Part shown: positions 9,101-17,528 of the stretch, piece after piece
Layout: each line of letters begins with the position of its first letter
Position numbering within the stretch: the stretch's first letter is position 1
Source of the DNA: Rheinheimera sp. D18
GTDB taxonomy: Bacteria > Pseudomonadota > Gammaproteobacteria > Enterobacterales > Alteromonadaceae
Assembly: GCF_004345025.1 (NCBI RefSeq)
Contig: NZ_CP037745.1
Span: 1,302,001-1,366,000 of the forward strand
DNA: 64,000 bases
Direction of reading: 5' to 3'
The notes under the pieces: generated by a model
Seen by the model: only the letters and a program-made list of their open reading frames with translations
The model's database searches: none
What the model was told of the DNA's origin: nothing
Program-made: the position numbers and the translations under genes

Positions 9101-9870
9101 AGTATATCCAGTTGCTGCTTTTGCCATTGTAGTGACAGTGCTAGTTTACTGATATGTTGCTGCTCGGTTTGCTGCTGTATCGTAAAGTCGGTTAACTCGA
9201 AACCATCAATAAATAAACTCAGTGGTAAACTAAAGTCGGGTAAAGTAGGCGGCTGATATGCAAAAGACGTATTACCAGTATCTGTATTGCTGTTATCAGC
9301 CAAATGTAATATCACCTGTTGCCATTGTGGCTGGGTAAGCTGCAGCTTGTTGCCCCAGACGTAAATCGCGGTATTAAAGCTATGCCAGTTTAGTTGGTTA
9401 CCCATAATATCTAATTGGGCATCGTTAAGTTGCAACTGGGTTATGGTTATCGGCACTGGTAACCACAGGGGTGACATGGGCACAGCGGTAACGGCTGTTT
9501 CCGGTTCAGGCTCTGTTGCAGGCATAGTAAGTTGTATGCCGTTTAGCCCAAGCTTATCGACACAAATAGCCAATTTAAAAAAACAGCCGTTATTAAACGT
9601 TAGTTCAGCTTGTTGTAAAACTAGCTCCATACCCTGTTGCTGGTAGCGCACGTTATACAGGGTGTTTCCGCCTAGTACGCTACCTTGACTACGCTCTATA
9701 TTTAGGCCGTCGACAGCGGCTTCGGCTAGCCATAGGCTTAGGTGCAAGCCGGGTGGCGTATATAACATAACGCCAGTTAAGCCTAGTAAAACCAGTAATG
9801 GCAGTACTAGCGTCCAGTTCAGCCATTTTAGGCACTGCTTAGCAATGTACTTGGCGCGCTGTAACGTCAT
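6103..9870 (-). CDS. tamB: Translocation and assembly module subunit TamB
   Basis: This 1255-residue protein has a single N-terminal transmembrane anchor (about 15-37, LVLPLLVLLGLTGVML) followed by a very long repetitive beta-rich region predicted to span the periplasm. It ends in the conserved DUF490/TamB C-terminal domain (LNGEVVLQDGTFRAYGQDLLIRKG..., FTLRYRLMRSLYLEAVTG..., terminal YKFEFN). TamB is an AsmA-like bridge protein working with TamA in outer-membrane assembly and probably phospholipid transport. The length is close to the E. coli protein. Its ATG overlaps the tamA stop by 4 bases, consistent with a coupled operon. Confidence 0.95.
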   Translation of the reverse strand: MTLQRAKYIAKQCLKWLNWTLVLPLLVLLGLTGVMLYTPPGLHLSLWLAEAAVDGLNIERSQGSVLGGNTLYNVRYQQQGMELVLQQAELTFNNGCFFKLAICVDKLGLNGIQLTMPATEPEPETAVTAVPMSPLWLPVPITITQLQLNDAQLDIMGNQLNWHSFNTAIYVWGNKLQLTQPQWQQVILHLADNSNTDTGNTSFAYQPPTLPDFSLPLSLFIDGFELTDFTIQQQTEQQHISKLALSLQWQKQQLDILQLDIHHSQANLHASAKVTTAQDYPLQTQLELTVINGDFNQQQLRLNASGNLAALQLDITALGPVSATLNASLNLLDAKLPHQLDISSDNLQWPLSATEPDISLSRTQLSFAGDLQRSDFSGRASINAVQIPSAATEFTGFVGLNGITLDKLLIDTLSGQIQTTASANWQHNLQWQGVTKLNNIQPGTFWPDYAGQLQGELSYKGTLNDNNSWQLNLERINLNGRLRDYALALDGKLTVADTSGNGDIELNTPELKLNHADNSVAIAGKLQQDWQLSVLIDIPKLEQSINDAKGSLDGRFTVTGARALPRLNGEIIAKQMHWQQFDLEQLTLNSVLWLDDAKKLNTKLSLSANNASFAEQKIAKISLSLDGSERKHQLNFALNSNDYNAQLTLNGGLSDDQQQWQGQLTQAELSSMLGTWQLAQATTMQVSIPKQQFVMAPHCWQQQDSSVCLSKNLTANSKNIQLNLDVNQFNLATLTAFMPSQFSIEGALDATLAANWQLGNLPEATLNISSNSGKLTQQLNSPMAISWHQLTLQSTLSGDVLKNTLAINFTDDTSLNAELQVSELQSAGNKLQGHVKLQQFALDILQPLLGELNEFNGQLSSNLAIAGSLQQPLLNGEIALSKIRVKGKKAPIDVDDAEISLNFADQQAQLLGLVKTPNGEINISGDASWQQLIDWQAVIRIKGDELQLQVPQARLKVAPDLTLHASPELTRLTGSVTIPSANISIDSLPQNAVEISDDLVLLDKQLKPLPFEEKSTFLFQTDINVVLGNKVKLSAFGLKTLLKGNLRVRQQPQQALELNGEVVLQDGTFRAYGQDLLIRKGKMSFNGPADQPFLNIEAIRNPANMEDDVIAGIRVNGPADEPSVVIFSEPAKAQANALAYLLMGRDLDSTSGDTGNAVTTSLIGMTLSSSSKVVGELGEAFGLRDLTLDTAGAGDNSQVTVSGYLSRDLQLKYGYGIFNALGEFTLRYRLMRSLYLEAVTGVNDTVDLLYKFEFN

Positions 9871-11597
9871 AGTTCTGGACCCAAAGAAAAATGTAGCTGA
9901 AATTTTTGCTTGTCAACAGGTTCATCAATACCCCAGGCAAAATCTAAGCGTATTGGCCCAACAGGTGAAGCCCAGCGGATCCCGGCGCCGACGCCTTGTA
10001 CCCAATCTGGCTTGTCATCCCAGGCGCTGCCATAATCGGTAAAGGCCGCTAGCCACCAATCGCCAGTAATTCTGTATTGATACTCGGCGGTGCCTGTTAG
10101 CATATAACGGCCACCGGTGGTTTCGTTGTCACTATTGCGTGGGCCTACCGACTCATAACCATAGCCGCGAATACTATTATCACCACCGGCATAAAAACGT
10201 AGAGAGGGTGGTAAGTTAAGTAAGGTTTCCATTAAAATAGCACCACCATCTACGCGGGTAACAAAACGATGATTATCACTAAGGCTACCAATCCAGCCGG
10301 CACGACCGCGCAAACGAATAAAGCTAGCGTCAGAGCCCCATGCTTGATCGGATATCTCAACTTTTAGCGATAGTCTGTCAGCAGAATAGGGCATAGCACC
10401 GCCTTTTTGTCGCGTTCGGTTATAGCTGATCCCTGGCATAATAAGGCTAATGTTGTCGCTTTGGTCGGCTTGGACGAAATCTTCATATAGCCAACGCACC
10501 GATGCCGTACGATACCAATCACTGCTTAACAACCAATGCCTTTCTAGCGCTAAATTAGATTCTTTACGTGAAATACCGGTTTCACTGCGGTGGCGAAACC
10601 CCAGTTGTACTTGATAAAAATCGGTGGCGGCAGTTTGTAACGGTAACTTGTAGGCGCCTTCTATACTTTGTTCAGTTTCTGATATGGAAATATCAGAACG
10701 CAGACTATGACCCGAGCTATTTAGCCAAGGCTTTAGCCAGTTAAGCTTTAATCTAGGGCCGATATCGGTTGAATAGCCAATACCAGTTTCGATGATATTG
10801 CGTTTTTCAGGCTCTAAACTAATCGAAATCGGCAGATGGTATTGCTGTACGTTATCTGCATCACCTTCAACTAAAATAGAACTAAACCAGCCGCTAGCTG
10901 CCAGCGATTGATTTAATGTACCAAGCTTACTGGCTAAGTAATCGTCATTTTCTGCAAATGGAAGCATTGAATTTAGCCGCGAAGAATCTATTTGGCTGCC
11001 ATTAAAACTGATAGCGCCAAACTTATAGCGTGGGCCAGCGTCAAAGTGTAAATGTACAAACGCCTGATTTAATTCCGGTGCCACCTCAAGCTTGGCTAGG
11101 CTAAAGTTAGCATTAAAATAACCATGGCGCAGAGCAAGGTTACGTAGCGCACTTTTAAAGCCTTCATATTGTCCGTGGTGTAGCACCTTGCCGACAACCG
11201 GTGCTTGCTCTTGCAACAACAATTGAAATTCGGGGTCGGTTACAGCATCGCCAAACAGCTTAATATCGGCTTGTGCAATCAGTACTGGCGCACCAGCTTG
11301 CACGTTAATAGTAATGGCATAAGGGTCGTCTGGGGATGGGTCGATACTGATCTGAGCCTGATAATAACCTAAGGCCTCTAACGCAATGCGCGTATCTTGT
11401 TCTAGCTCTTTATGAAAACGAAAACCGGGGCGAACATCATCTTCATGAAATTTTTTCAGATAAATATCAACGTTGTCTTTTAGAGCACCCGAGATGCCCT
11501 TAACCTGCAATTTTATCTGAGATTGAGCGCTTAGCGTAAAAGGTGCAAGTAACAGGAATAGCAGCACGGTGCTGTTCAGTAACCTGAATATCGGCAT
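9867..11597 (-). CDS. tamA: Outer-membrane translocation and assembly module TamA (Omp85)
   Basis: The chosen start gives 576 residues with an immediate signal peptide (MPIFRLLNSTVLLFLLLAPF, cleavage after LSA). Upstream in-frame codons reach 11654 but would bury the signal peptide. Three POTRA-like modules span about 25-260. The Omp85 barrel follows, with FYAGGDNSIRGYGYESVGP (the conserved IRGY lid-lock type motif) and a terminal strand GPIRLDFAWG...FQLHFSLGPEL. TamA is the outer-membrane partner of the inner-membrane-anchored TamB encoded directly downstream. Gene order tamA-tamB is as in most Gammaproteobacteria. Confidence 0.95.
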   Translation of the reverse strand: MPIFRLLNSTVLLFLLLAPFTLSAQSQIKLQVKGISGALKDNVDIYLKKFHEDDVRPGFRFHKELEQDTRIALEALGYYQAQISIDPSPDDPYAITINVQAGAPVLIAQADIKLFGDAVTDPEFQLLLQEQAPVVGKVLHHGQYEGFKSALRNLALRHGYFNANFSLAKLEVAPELNQAFVHLHFDAGPRYKFGAISFNGSQIDSSRLNSMLPFAENDDYLASKLGTLNQSLAASGWFSSILVEGDADNVQQYHLPISISLEPEKRNIIETGIGYSTDIGPRLKLNWLKPWLNSSGHSLRSDISISETEQSIEGAYKLPLQTAATDFYQVQLGFRHRSETGISRKESNLALERHWLLSSDWYRTASVRWLYEDFVQADQSDNISLIMPGISYNRTRQKGGAMPYSADRLSLKVEISDQAWGSDASFIRLRGRAGWIGSLSDNHRFVTRVDGGAILMETLLNLPPSLRFYAGGDNSIRGYGYESVGPRNSDNETTGGRYMLTGTAEYQYRITGDWWLAAFTDYGSAWDDKPDWVQGVGAGIRWASPVGPIRLDFAWGIDEPVDKQKFQLHFSLGPEL

Positions 11598-11797
11598 TAG
11601 TAATGTATTGTCCTGACAAAACGTGATAAGAAAAACAACGCTATTATGGCCCAAAGGCAGTGTTACTGTATACCGCTACATATAAATATGCCCTGAACGA
11701 TGCCCTAATTGTAACAGCAATTTATATTGGCGCATAAATTCAGTTATACTGAGCGCACAGTCAGGTGGTTCTACCACTTTCGCACAGGGTTATTATT

Positions 11798-12913
11798 ATG
11801 AAAAACGTTGTTATTAGTGGCTCAGGCTTATATACGCCAACAGAAATTATTACAAATGACGAGTTGGTTAATAGTTTTAATCATTATGTTGATCAATTTA
11901 ATGCCGTGCACGTTGAGGCAATAGCCTGCGGCGATGTTACGGCGTTAGCCCATTCTAGTAGTGAATTTATTGAAAAAGCCTCTGGTATAAAAGCGCGGCA
12001 CGTATTACACAAAGAGGGTATTTTGGATACTGCGATTATGCGCCCGATCTTTGCGCGTCGCAGTGCAGAGCAAATGCCAGAGATGGTTGAAATGGCACTT
12101 GATGCCGCTCGTGAAGCCATGGCACAGGCTAATAAAACCGCGTCCGATATTGATCTTATTATTTGCGCAGCATCAAATATGCAGCGACCTTATCCGGCAC
12201 TCGCTATTGAATTACAGCAGTTACTGGGTGCGAGTGGTTATGCTTTTGATATGAATGTGGCCTGTTCTTCAGCAACTTTTGCTATCAGTAACGCGGTAAA
12301 TGCCATCCGTGGTGAAACCGCCAAGGTGGTATTAGTGGTTAACCCTGAGTTTGCCTCGCCGCAGGTAAATTATCGTAGCCGCGACAGCCACTTTATTTTC
12401 GGTGATGTATGTGCCGCCACTATTATTGAGGCTGAGGACAGTTGCACTAGCGATAACGCCTGGCGTATTAATAGTATGCGTTTAAAAACGGAGTTTTCTA
12501 ATAATATACGTTGTGATGTCGGTTATACCGAACATTGTCTTCCTGCTGATCCGCTAGTGCCGTTTTTTAAGCAAGAAGGCCGCAAAGTATTTAAAGAACT
12601 CTTGCCTATTGTTGCCGATGTTATTTTAAGCGAAATGGCCAGTGCGCAGGTTGCGCCTGAACAGTTAAAACGCTTATGGTTACACCAAGCTAATATCAAT
12701 ATGAACATTTTTGCCGTGAAAAAAATTCTCGGCCGTGATCCTTTACCAGAAGAAGCTCCGTTAGTTTTAGATACTTATGCGAATACCGCTTCTGCAGGTT
12801 CAATTATTGCATTTCACAAATATAAAACCGGTTTAGTTGCCGGCGATCACGCTATTTTGTGCTCATTTGGTGCTGGTTATTCGGTAGGCTGCTTAATGCT
12901 ACAAAAATGTTGA
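11798..12913 (+). CDS. Beta-ketoacyl-ACP synthase III (FabH-like)
   Basis: This is a 371-residue thiolase-fold condensing enzyme. The full Cys-His-Asn triad is present: Cys156 (NVACSSATF), His296 (WLHQANINMN) and Asn329 (YANTASAGS). The ATG at 11798 starts MKNVVISGSGLYTP, the normal beginning of the fold; an in-frame GTG at 11765 would add 11 unneeded residues. It is longer than canonical FabH (about 317) and not in a fab operon. It resembles FabH paralogues that condense medium-chain acyl-CoA with malonyl-ACP, such as Pseudomonas PA3286; that substrate assignment is inference. It is flanked by a terminator shared with asnB. Confidence 0.88.
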   Translation: MKNVVISGSGLYTPTEIITNDELVNSFNHYVDQFNAVHVEAIACGDVTALAHSSSEFIEKASGIKARHVLHKEGILDTAIMRPIFARRSAEQMPEMVEMALDAAREAMAQANKTASDIDLIICAASNMQRPYPALAIELQQLLGASGYAFDMNVACSSATFAISNAVNAIRGETAKVVLVVNPEFASPQVNYRSRDSHFIFGDVCAATIIEAEDSCTSDNAWRINSMRLKTEFSNNIRCDVGYTEHCLPADPLVPFFKQEGRKVFKELLPIVADVILSEMASAQVAPEQLKRLWLHQANINMNIFAVKKILGRDPLPEEAPLVLDTYANTASAGSIIAFHKYKTGLVAGDHAILCSFGAGYSVGCLMLQKC

Positions 12914-12935
12914 TATTCGCCAATGGCAGACTAAT

Positions 12936-12962
12936 AAAGGCCACGCATTTGAGTGGCCTTTT
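12936..12962. terminator. Rho-independent terminator between fabH-like gene and asnB
   Basis: The stem AAAGGCCAC / GTGGCCTTT (12936-12944 with 12953-12961, 8-base loop) is followed by a short T tract on the plus strand. On the minus strand the reverse reads into TTTATTAG, so it probably also serves the convergent asnB. Confidence 0.8.
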
Positions 12963-12986
12963 AATTGACTAAACAAGACTGAGTAT

Positions 12987-14651
12987 TTAGTAAGCTTGAC
13001 TGTGTACATCGCGAACGGCACGACCAGAAGGGTCGGTCATTTGCGCCATTTTCGCATCCCAAGCTAACGCTTCTGGTGTTGAGCAAGCAACCGATTTACC
13101 GCCCGGTACACAGGCAATAGCACCGGCGTGTGGAAAGTGCTCCTCAAAAATAACCCGATAATAATAGGCTTCTTTACTATCTGGCGTGTTCACTGGAAAG
13201 CGAAAGCTCGCGGTAGCCATTTGTTGATCTGACACTTCCTTTTCGGCATGGGCTTTTAAGCTATCAATCCAGCTATAGCCTACGCCATCAGAAAATTGCT
13301 CTTTTTGCCGCCATAAAATATCGTTTGGCAGTAAGCCTTCAAACGCTTGGCGTAAAATGTGTTTCTCCATTTTACCGCCGCCACACATTTTAGCTTGTGG
13401 GTTTAAGCGCATGGCAACGTCCATAAAGGTTTTATCTAAAAATGGCACTCGGGCTTCAATACCCCAAGCCGACATCGCCTTATTCGCGCGGTTGCAGTCG
13501 AACATATGCAAGCGGTCAAGTTTACGTAGCGTTTCTTGATGAAATTCTTGCGCATTCGGCGCTTTATGAAAATACAAATAACCGCCAAATAGTTCATCAG
13601 AGCCTTCACCCGATAACACCATTTTTATACCCATGGCTTTAATCTTTCGAGCCATTAGGTACATTGGCGTAGAGGCACGAATGGTTGTAACATCATAGGT
13701 TTCTAAGAAGTAGATCACATCGCGCAGCGCATCTAGGCCTTCTTGTACCGTAAATTCAACGGTATGATGCACAGTGCCAATGGCATCGGCGACCTTTTTC
13801 GCTGCCACTAAATCTGGCGAGCCAGCTAAACCAACTGCAAACGAGTGTAAGCGCGGCCACCACGCTTCGGATTGATCGTTGTCTTCGATTCGACGTTTAG
13901 CAAACTGCTGCGCAATGGCAGAAATAAGTGATGAATCTAAGCCACCAGACAATAATACACCGTAGGGTACATCAGACATTAAGTGGCTTTTAACACTGCG
14001 TACTAAGGCCGCGTTTAGCTCGGTTAAGCTGGCTGAGTTATCTTTAACCGCGTCAAAACTTTGCCAATCGCGTTTATAATAACACTGCAATTCACCCACT
14101 TTGCTATCAAAGTAGTGCCCCGGAGGGAATTCTTTAATTTGCTTACAAACCGGCACTAGCGCTTTTAATTCTGATGCGACAAATAGTTGGCCGTGTTCGT
14201 CATAACCATAATACAACGGGATAATACCAATATGATCACGGGCTATTAGATAGCGATTTTGCTCAGCATCATACAAAATAAACGCAAACATACCCTGAAG
14301 TTGGTCAATAAATTCAGCACCATGTTCTAAATAAAGTGGCAGAATAACTTCACAGTCAGATTTGGTTTTAAAGGCATAAGCGCTCGCGAGCTCATGCTCG
14401 AGTTGCTTATGATTATAGATCTCGCCATTCACTGCCAGAATGTGATTTCGATTATTATTAATGAGGGGCTGGGCGCCATTTTCAGTATCTACAATCGCCA
14501 GACGCTCGTGTACTAAAATGGCATTGTCGTTATTCCACACACCAGACCAATCTGGACCGCGATGACGTAATAACTTGGATAACTGTAGCGCCTGCTGGCG
14601 CAACGCTTTAACATCAGTTCTGATGTCAAGCACCCCAAAAATCGAACACAT
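12987..14651 (-). CDS. asnB: Asparagine synthase B (glutamine-hydrolysing)
   Basis: At 554 residues this is the same length as E. coli AsnB. The N-terminal class II glutaminase domain begins MCSIFGV with nucleophile Cys2 after Met removal. RHRGPDWSG, HERLAIVD, NGEIYNH and the SDCEVIL segment follow. The C-terminal synthetase domain carries the ATP-pyrophosphatase P-loop VLLSGGLDSSLIS (about 230-242) and VLSGEGSDELFGGY. It makes asparagine from aspartate, glutamine and ATP in the cytosol. It is monocistronic, and three tRNA-Asn genes lie in the same window, though not adjacent. Confidence 0.97.
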   Translation of the reverse strand: MCSIFGVLDIRTDVKALRQQALQLSKLLRHRGPDWSGVWNNDNAILVHERLAIVDTENGAQPLINNNRNHILAVNGEIYNHKQLEHELASAYAFKTKSDCEVILPLYLEHGAEFIDQLQGMFAFILYDAEQNRYLIARDHIGIIPLYYGYDEHGQLFVASELKALVPVCKQIKEFPPGHYFDSKVGELQCYYKRDWQSFDAVKDNSASLTELNAALVRSVKSHLMSDVPYGVLLSGGLDSSLISAIAQQFAKRRIEDNDQSEAWWPRLHSFAVGLAGSPDLVAAKKVADAIGTVHHTVEFTVQEGLDALRDVIYFLETYDVTTIRASTPMYLMARKIKAMGIKMVLSGEGSDELFGGYLYFHKAPNAQEFHQETLRKLDRLHMFDCNRANKAMSAWGIEARVPFLDKTFMDVAMRLNPQAKMCGGGKMEKHILRQAFEGLLPNDILWRQKEQFSDGVGYSWIDSLKAHAEKEVSDQQMATASFRFPVNTPDSKEAYYYRVIFEEHFPHAGAIACVPGGKSVACSTPEALAWDAKMAQMTDPSGRAVRDVHSQAY

Positions 14652-14816
14652 GGTAACCTCTATTAATTAATTTCGAATAAATACATTATTTGGCAGTGTG
14701 CACGTCTAAACGTGTCATTTGAATGTGCCATGCTGGCGCGAAAAAGCAAGTGATTTTTACTCGTATATTGTAGCGTGATAAAATGCCGCGGTTATGGCCA
14801 GAGATGAATAAGAGAA

Positions 14817-15641
14817 ATGAAGCAACAATGTGATAAAAATCGGTTTAGCCCACCGCCGCATTGGCAGGTTGACATTATAAATACTAATCCGATTTTTGCT
14901 GTTATAACGCAAGCGTTTGCTGAACTAAGCGCAGAAAGCTGGCCAAGTTTAGCGACGTTAAACCAATGGTTAACTAACGACTATCGCTTCGTTACCAACG
15001 ATAAACTCGAAGAGGACGGACGTTACTATGAGGCGTTTATTTACGCTACCAAAATGATACCTTGCCGTGAGCAAAGCTGGCACGACTTCTTTGGCGCACT
15101 CATTTGGTGTTTATTTCCGCAGACTAAAGCACTACTTAACCAGTTACATATTGCCGAAATTAAACAGCACGGCTTAAAACAGCGCAGTAAGTTACGCAAT
15201 AAACTTACGCTATTTGATGAGTGTGGGTTGATTCTTTGTTTAGAACCCAGTGCGCAGCACCATGGCGCATTATTACGCAGCCATCAATGGCAACAGAGTT
15301 TTGTGCAACAGCGCCAAGATTGGTGGCGGGGCATTACGCCGGTAATTTTTGGCCATGCCTTATATGAAATGGCCACTAAGCCTTTTATTGGTTTAACCGC
15401 CAAAGCATTATTTATAGATGTGCCTGAGGGTTTTAGCCAATGGCCATTAGCCAATAAATTTTTGTTTTTAGACTCAGCGCTGTGTAATAGCATCGCAACA
15501 CAAGGACTACTGCTTGATAGTCAGCAATTAACACCTTTACCGTTATTGGGCGTGCCGACGTGGTATCCGCCAAATGAGGTTGCTGAATTTTATACTAATA
15601 CCAACTATTTTCGGCCCAAAACCAAGGCCGTGATGCCTTAA
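14817..15641 (+). CDS. DUF3025 family protein
   Basis: This 274-residue soluble protein of unknown function resembles the DUF3025 family of Proteobacteria. Visible family-like features are YYEAFIYATKMIPCREQSWHDFFGALIWCLFPQTKALLNQLHI in the middle and FGHALYEMATKPFIGLTAKALFIDVP later, with a PLPLLGVPTWYPPNE C-terminus. No signal peptide or membrane segment is seen. It lies alone between divergent asnB and a convergent DNA ligase gene. No function can be offered. Confidence 0.8.
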   Translation: MKQQCDKNRFSPPPHWQVDIINTNPIFAVITQAFAELSAESWPSLATLNQWLTNDYRFVTNDKLEEDGRYYEAFIYATKMIPCREQSWHDFFGALIWCLFPQTKALLNQLHIAEIKQHGLKQRSKLRNKLTLFDECGLILCLEPSAQHHGALLRSHQWQQSFVQQRQDWWRGITPVIFGHALYEMATKPFIGLTAKALFIDVPEGFSQWPLANKFLFLDSALCNSIATQGLLLDSQQLTPLPLLGVPTWYPPNEVAEFYTNTNYFRPKTKAVMP

Positions 15642-15682
15642 ACCAAGCCGGTTAATGTAGTTTGGCGTAGTTGTTAGCCTGA

Positions 15683-16513
15683 TTAAAAAGCCGTGTATAT
15701 CCGTAAAAACCGCGCAAAGCGTGGTAAGCCATGTTTAGTTAGCCCGTTATAACGGTAAGTAATGGTGCTGCCAATAGCGGGTGGGTTTTTGCGTAAGGCA
15801 TCGGTTAGGCCGCTACCGATAGCAAATTCTTGACCTGCGGCGTTTTTAACCAGCAATGCACCAACCATACCTTGATATTTGCCCTTGCCGGGCCGATAGC
15901 CAATTACCGTCGCTTCGGTATCAAGATAGCTTTTTAATTTTAGTAAATCGGTTGTTCTACCGGTTTTATATAATGCATCTTGATGATGCAGCATTAAGCC
16001 TTCTGCGCCTATGTTTTCCAGTTCTGCTAGCTTTTTAATCAGTTGTTCTTTATCGGCGACACGAAATTGCGGGATAACGTGCAAGTAAGCGCTATTTTGC
16101 TCGGCGACAATAGCCTGAAGTTGACTTAAGCGCTCGGTAAAGCTGCCTGCACCGTTGGGTAACTCAAAGACGTAATAACCCAGTTTTTGCCATTCACTAT
16201 CAACTGGACTGTTTTTACTTATGCTACTTAAGGTATCAGCAAAGCGTTGCTGACCAAGCCATAGTTCACCGTCTAGTGCCGTGTTTGGGAAGTGGGCAGT
16301 AAACCACGTTGGTGCGGCAATAATATGGCCGCCGCGTGAAATTAACTGTTTGCCATCCCAATAAGCCCGAACACCATCCAGCTTTTCACTTACCCAATAT
16401 TGGCGCACATCAAAGGTGTCGTTATATACCTCGGCTAGTATTAAATCGGGTTTAGTGGCGGCAGCTAAACTAAAGCTACCTAGTAATAAAACTAAAAGTA
16501 ACAATTTGTTCAT
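15683..16513 (-). CDS. ligE: Periplasmic ATP-dependent DNA ligase (LigE type)
   Basis: With the ATG at 16513 this is a 276-residue protein with a clean signal peptide (MNKLLLLVLLLGSFSLAAA). The upstream in-frame codons to 16555 would displace it. The adenylation domain shows motif I EKLDGVRAYWDG with nucleophile Lys44, then LDGELWLG (motif III), GAEGLMLH (motif IV), and LLKLKSYLDTEATVIGY (motif V). A minimal OB domain follows. This matches the minimal exported LigE ligases of Haemophilus, Neisseria, Vibrio and Shewanella. Their role is unsettled, with proposals in extracellular DNA, competence and biofilm. It converges on the DUF3025 gene. Confidence 0.92.
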   Translation of the reverse strand: MNKLLLLVLLLGSFSLAAATKPDLILAEVYNDTFDVRQYWVSEKLDGVRAYWDGKQLISRGGHIIAAPTWFTAHFPNTALDGELWLGQQRFADTLSSISKNSPVDSEWQKLGYYVFELPNGAGSFTERLSQLQAIVAEQNSAYLHVIPQFRVADKEQLIKKLAELENIGAEGLMLHHQDALYKTGRTTDLLKLKSYLDTEATVIGYRPGKGKYQGMVGALLVKNAAGQEFAIGSGLTDALRKNPPAIGSTITYRYNGLTKHGLPRFARFLRIYTAF

Positions 16514-16653
16514 TACCTTTGCCCTGTTGCTAAAAATAAAAAGTATAGTAACCACGGCTTTTAATACAACCTAGTGCAATAAAAGCCAAAATACGCTAAG
16601 TCATGATGCGCCAGACTGTTTATATTTTGTTACAGCTTTCTTTTGTTTAGCTA

Positions 16654-16682
16654 TTGTTTGTGTTTATAGGCTGGCTGATAAT
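16654..16682 (+). promoter_or_regulatory. Candidate sigma-70 promoter for the ABC transporter genes
   Basis: TTGTTT at 16654-16659 and GATAAT at 16677-16682 are separated by 17 bases. An AAAGGA ribosome-binding site lies 7 bases before the ATG at 16712. The -35 is only a half match. Confidence 0.45.
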
Positions 16683-16711
16683 CGAGCCTAGTTAATGTAA
16701 AGGATTATCTA

Positions 16712-17527
16712 ATGATTGAAGTAAAACAATTGGCTAAAGCGTTTGCGCTTAGTAAAAATAACAAATTATCAGATACTGAAAAACAAGATATTCGTTACAG
16801 TAAAGAGGCGTTTCATTCGGTACGTGAAGTCAGCTTTAACTGTGGCGATGGTGAAGTTCTAGGCTTGTTAGGCCCCAATGGTGCCGGTAAAACCACAACC
16901 TTACGTATGTTATCTACCGCGTTAAAACCTGATGCCGGCTCGGTGTTGTTAAATGGCGTTGACGTATTAAAACACCCGGTAAAGGCGCGGCAACAAATTG
17001 GCTTTTTATCGGCTGATACCGGCTTATACGGCAAGTTAACCGCGCTTGAAAATATCGCCTATTTTGGTCGTTTACATGGCATGAAAGAGCAAGCATTAAA
17101 ACAACGTATCGATGAGCTATTTACCCTACTTAATATGCATGATTTTGCCAATCGCCGCGCGGACAATATGTCGACCGGTATGAAGCAAAAAACCGCGATT
17201 GCCCGTGCAGTTGTGCATAAGCCAAGAGTGGTTATTTTAGATGAGCCTACAACCGGTTTGGATATTATGACAGTGCAAACCGTGCTCGATTTTATCAAGG
17301 GCCTAAAGCAGGTGGGTACGCCGGTTATTTTTTCAACGCACCACCTAGATGAAGTGGCGTCATTATGTGATCGGGTAGTAGTGATTGATAAAGGCATCAG
17401 TGCTTTTAATGGTGATATTGCTGAGTTTACCGCGTTATCGCCAAATAGAGATTTACGCGAAGCCTTTTTATCGGTGTTACAGCCGGTAGCGCAAACGACA
17501 ATAAAAACAGAGCAGGGAGTCGCTTAA
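16712..17527 (+). CDS. natA: ABC transporter ATP-binding protein, NatA type
   Basis: This is a 271-residue ABC ATPase. Walker A GPNGAGKTTT holds Lys60, the signature MSTGMKQKTAIARA lies near 152-165, and Walker B VVILDEPTTGLD ends at Asp-Glu 177/178. A switch histidine follows in FSTHHLDEV. An insertion after the first strand (about 12-32, KNNKLSDTEKQDIRYSKEAF) is typical of NatA/YhaQ-like exporters. It is followed one base later by its permease, so the pair forms one operon. Sodium export is the NatAB archetype, but substrate here is not established; peptide or drug export is equally possible. Confidence 0.9.
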   Translation: MIEVKQLAKAFALSKNNKLSDTEKQDIRYSKEAFHSVREVSFNCGDGEVLGLLGPNGAGKTTTLRMLSTALKPDAGSVLLNGVDVLKHPVKARQQIGFLSADTGLYGKLTALENIAYFGRLHGMKEQALKQRIDELFTLLNMHDFANRRADNMSTGMKQKTAIARAVVHKPRVVILDEPTTGLDIMTVQTVLDFIKGLKQVGTPVIFSTHHLDEVASLCDRVVVIDKGISAFNGDIAEFTALSPNRDLREAFLSVLQPVAQTTIKTEQGVA

Positions 17528-17528
17528 T

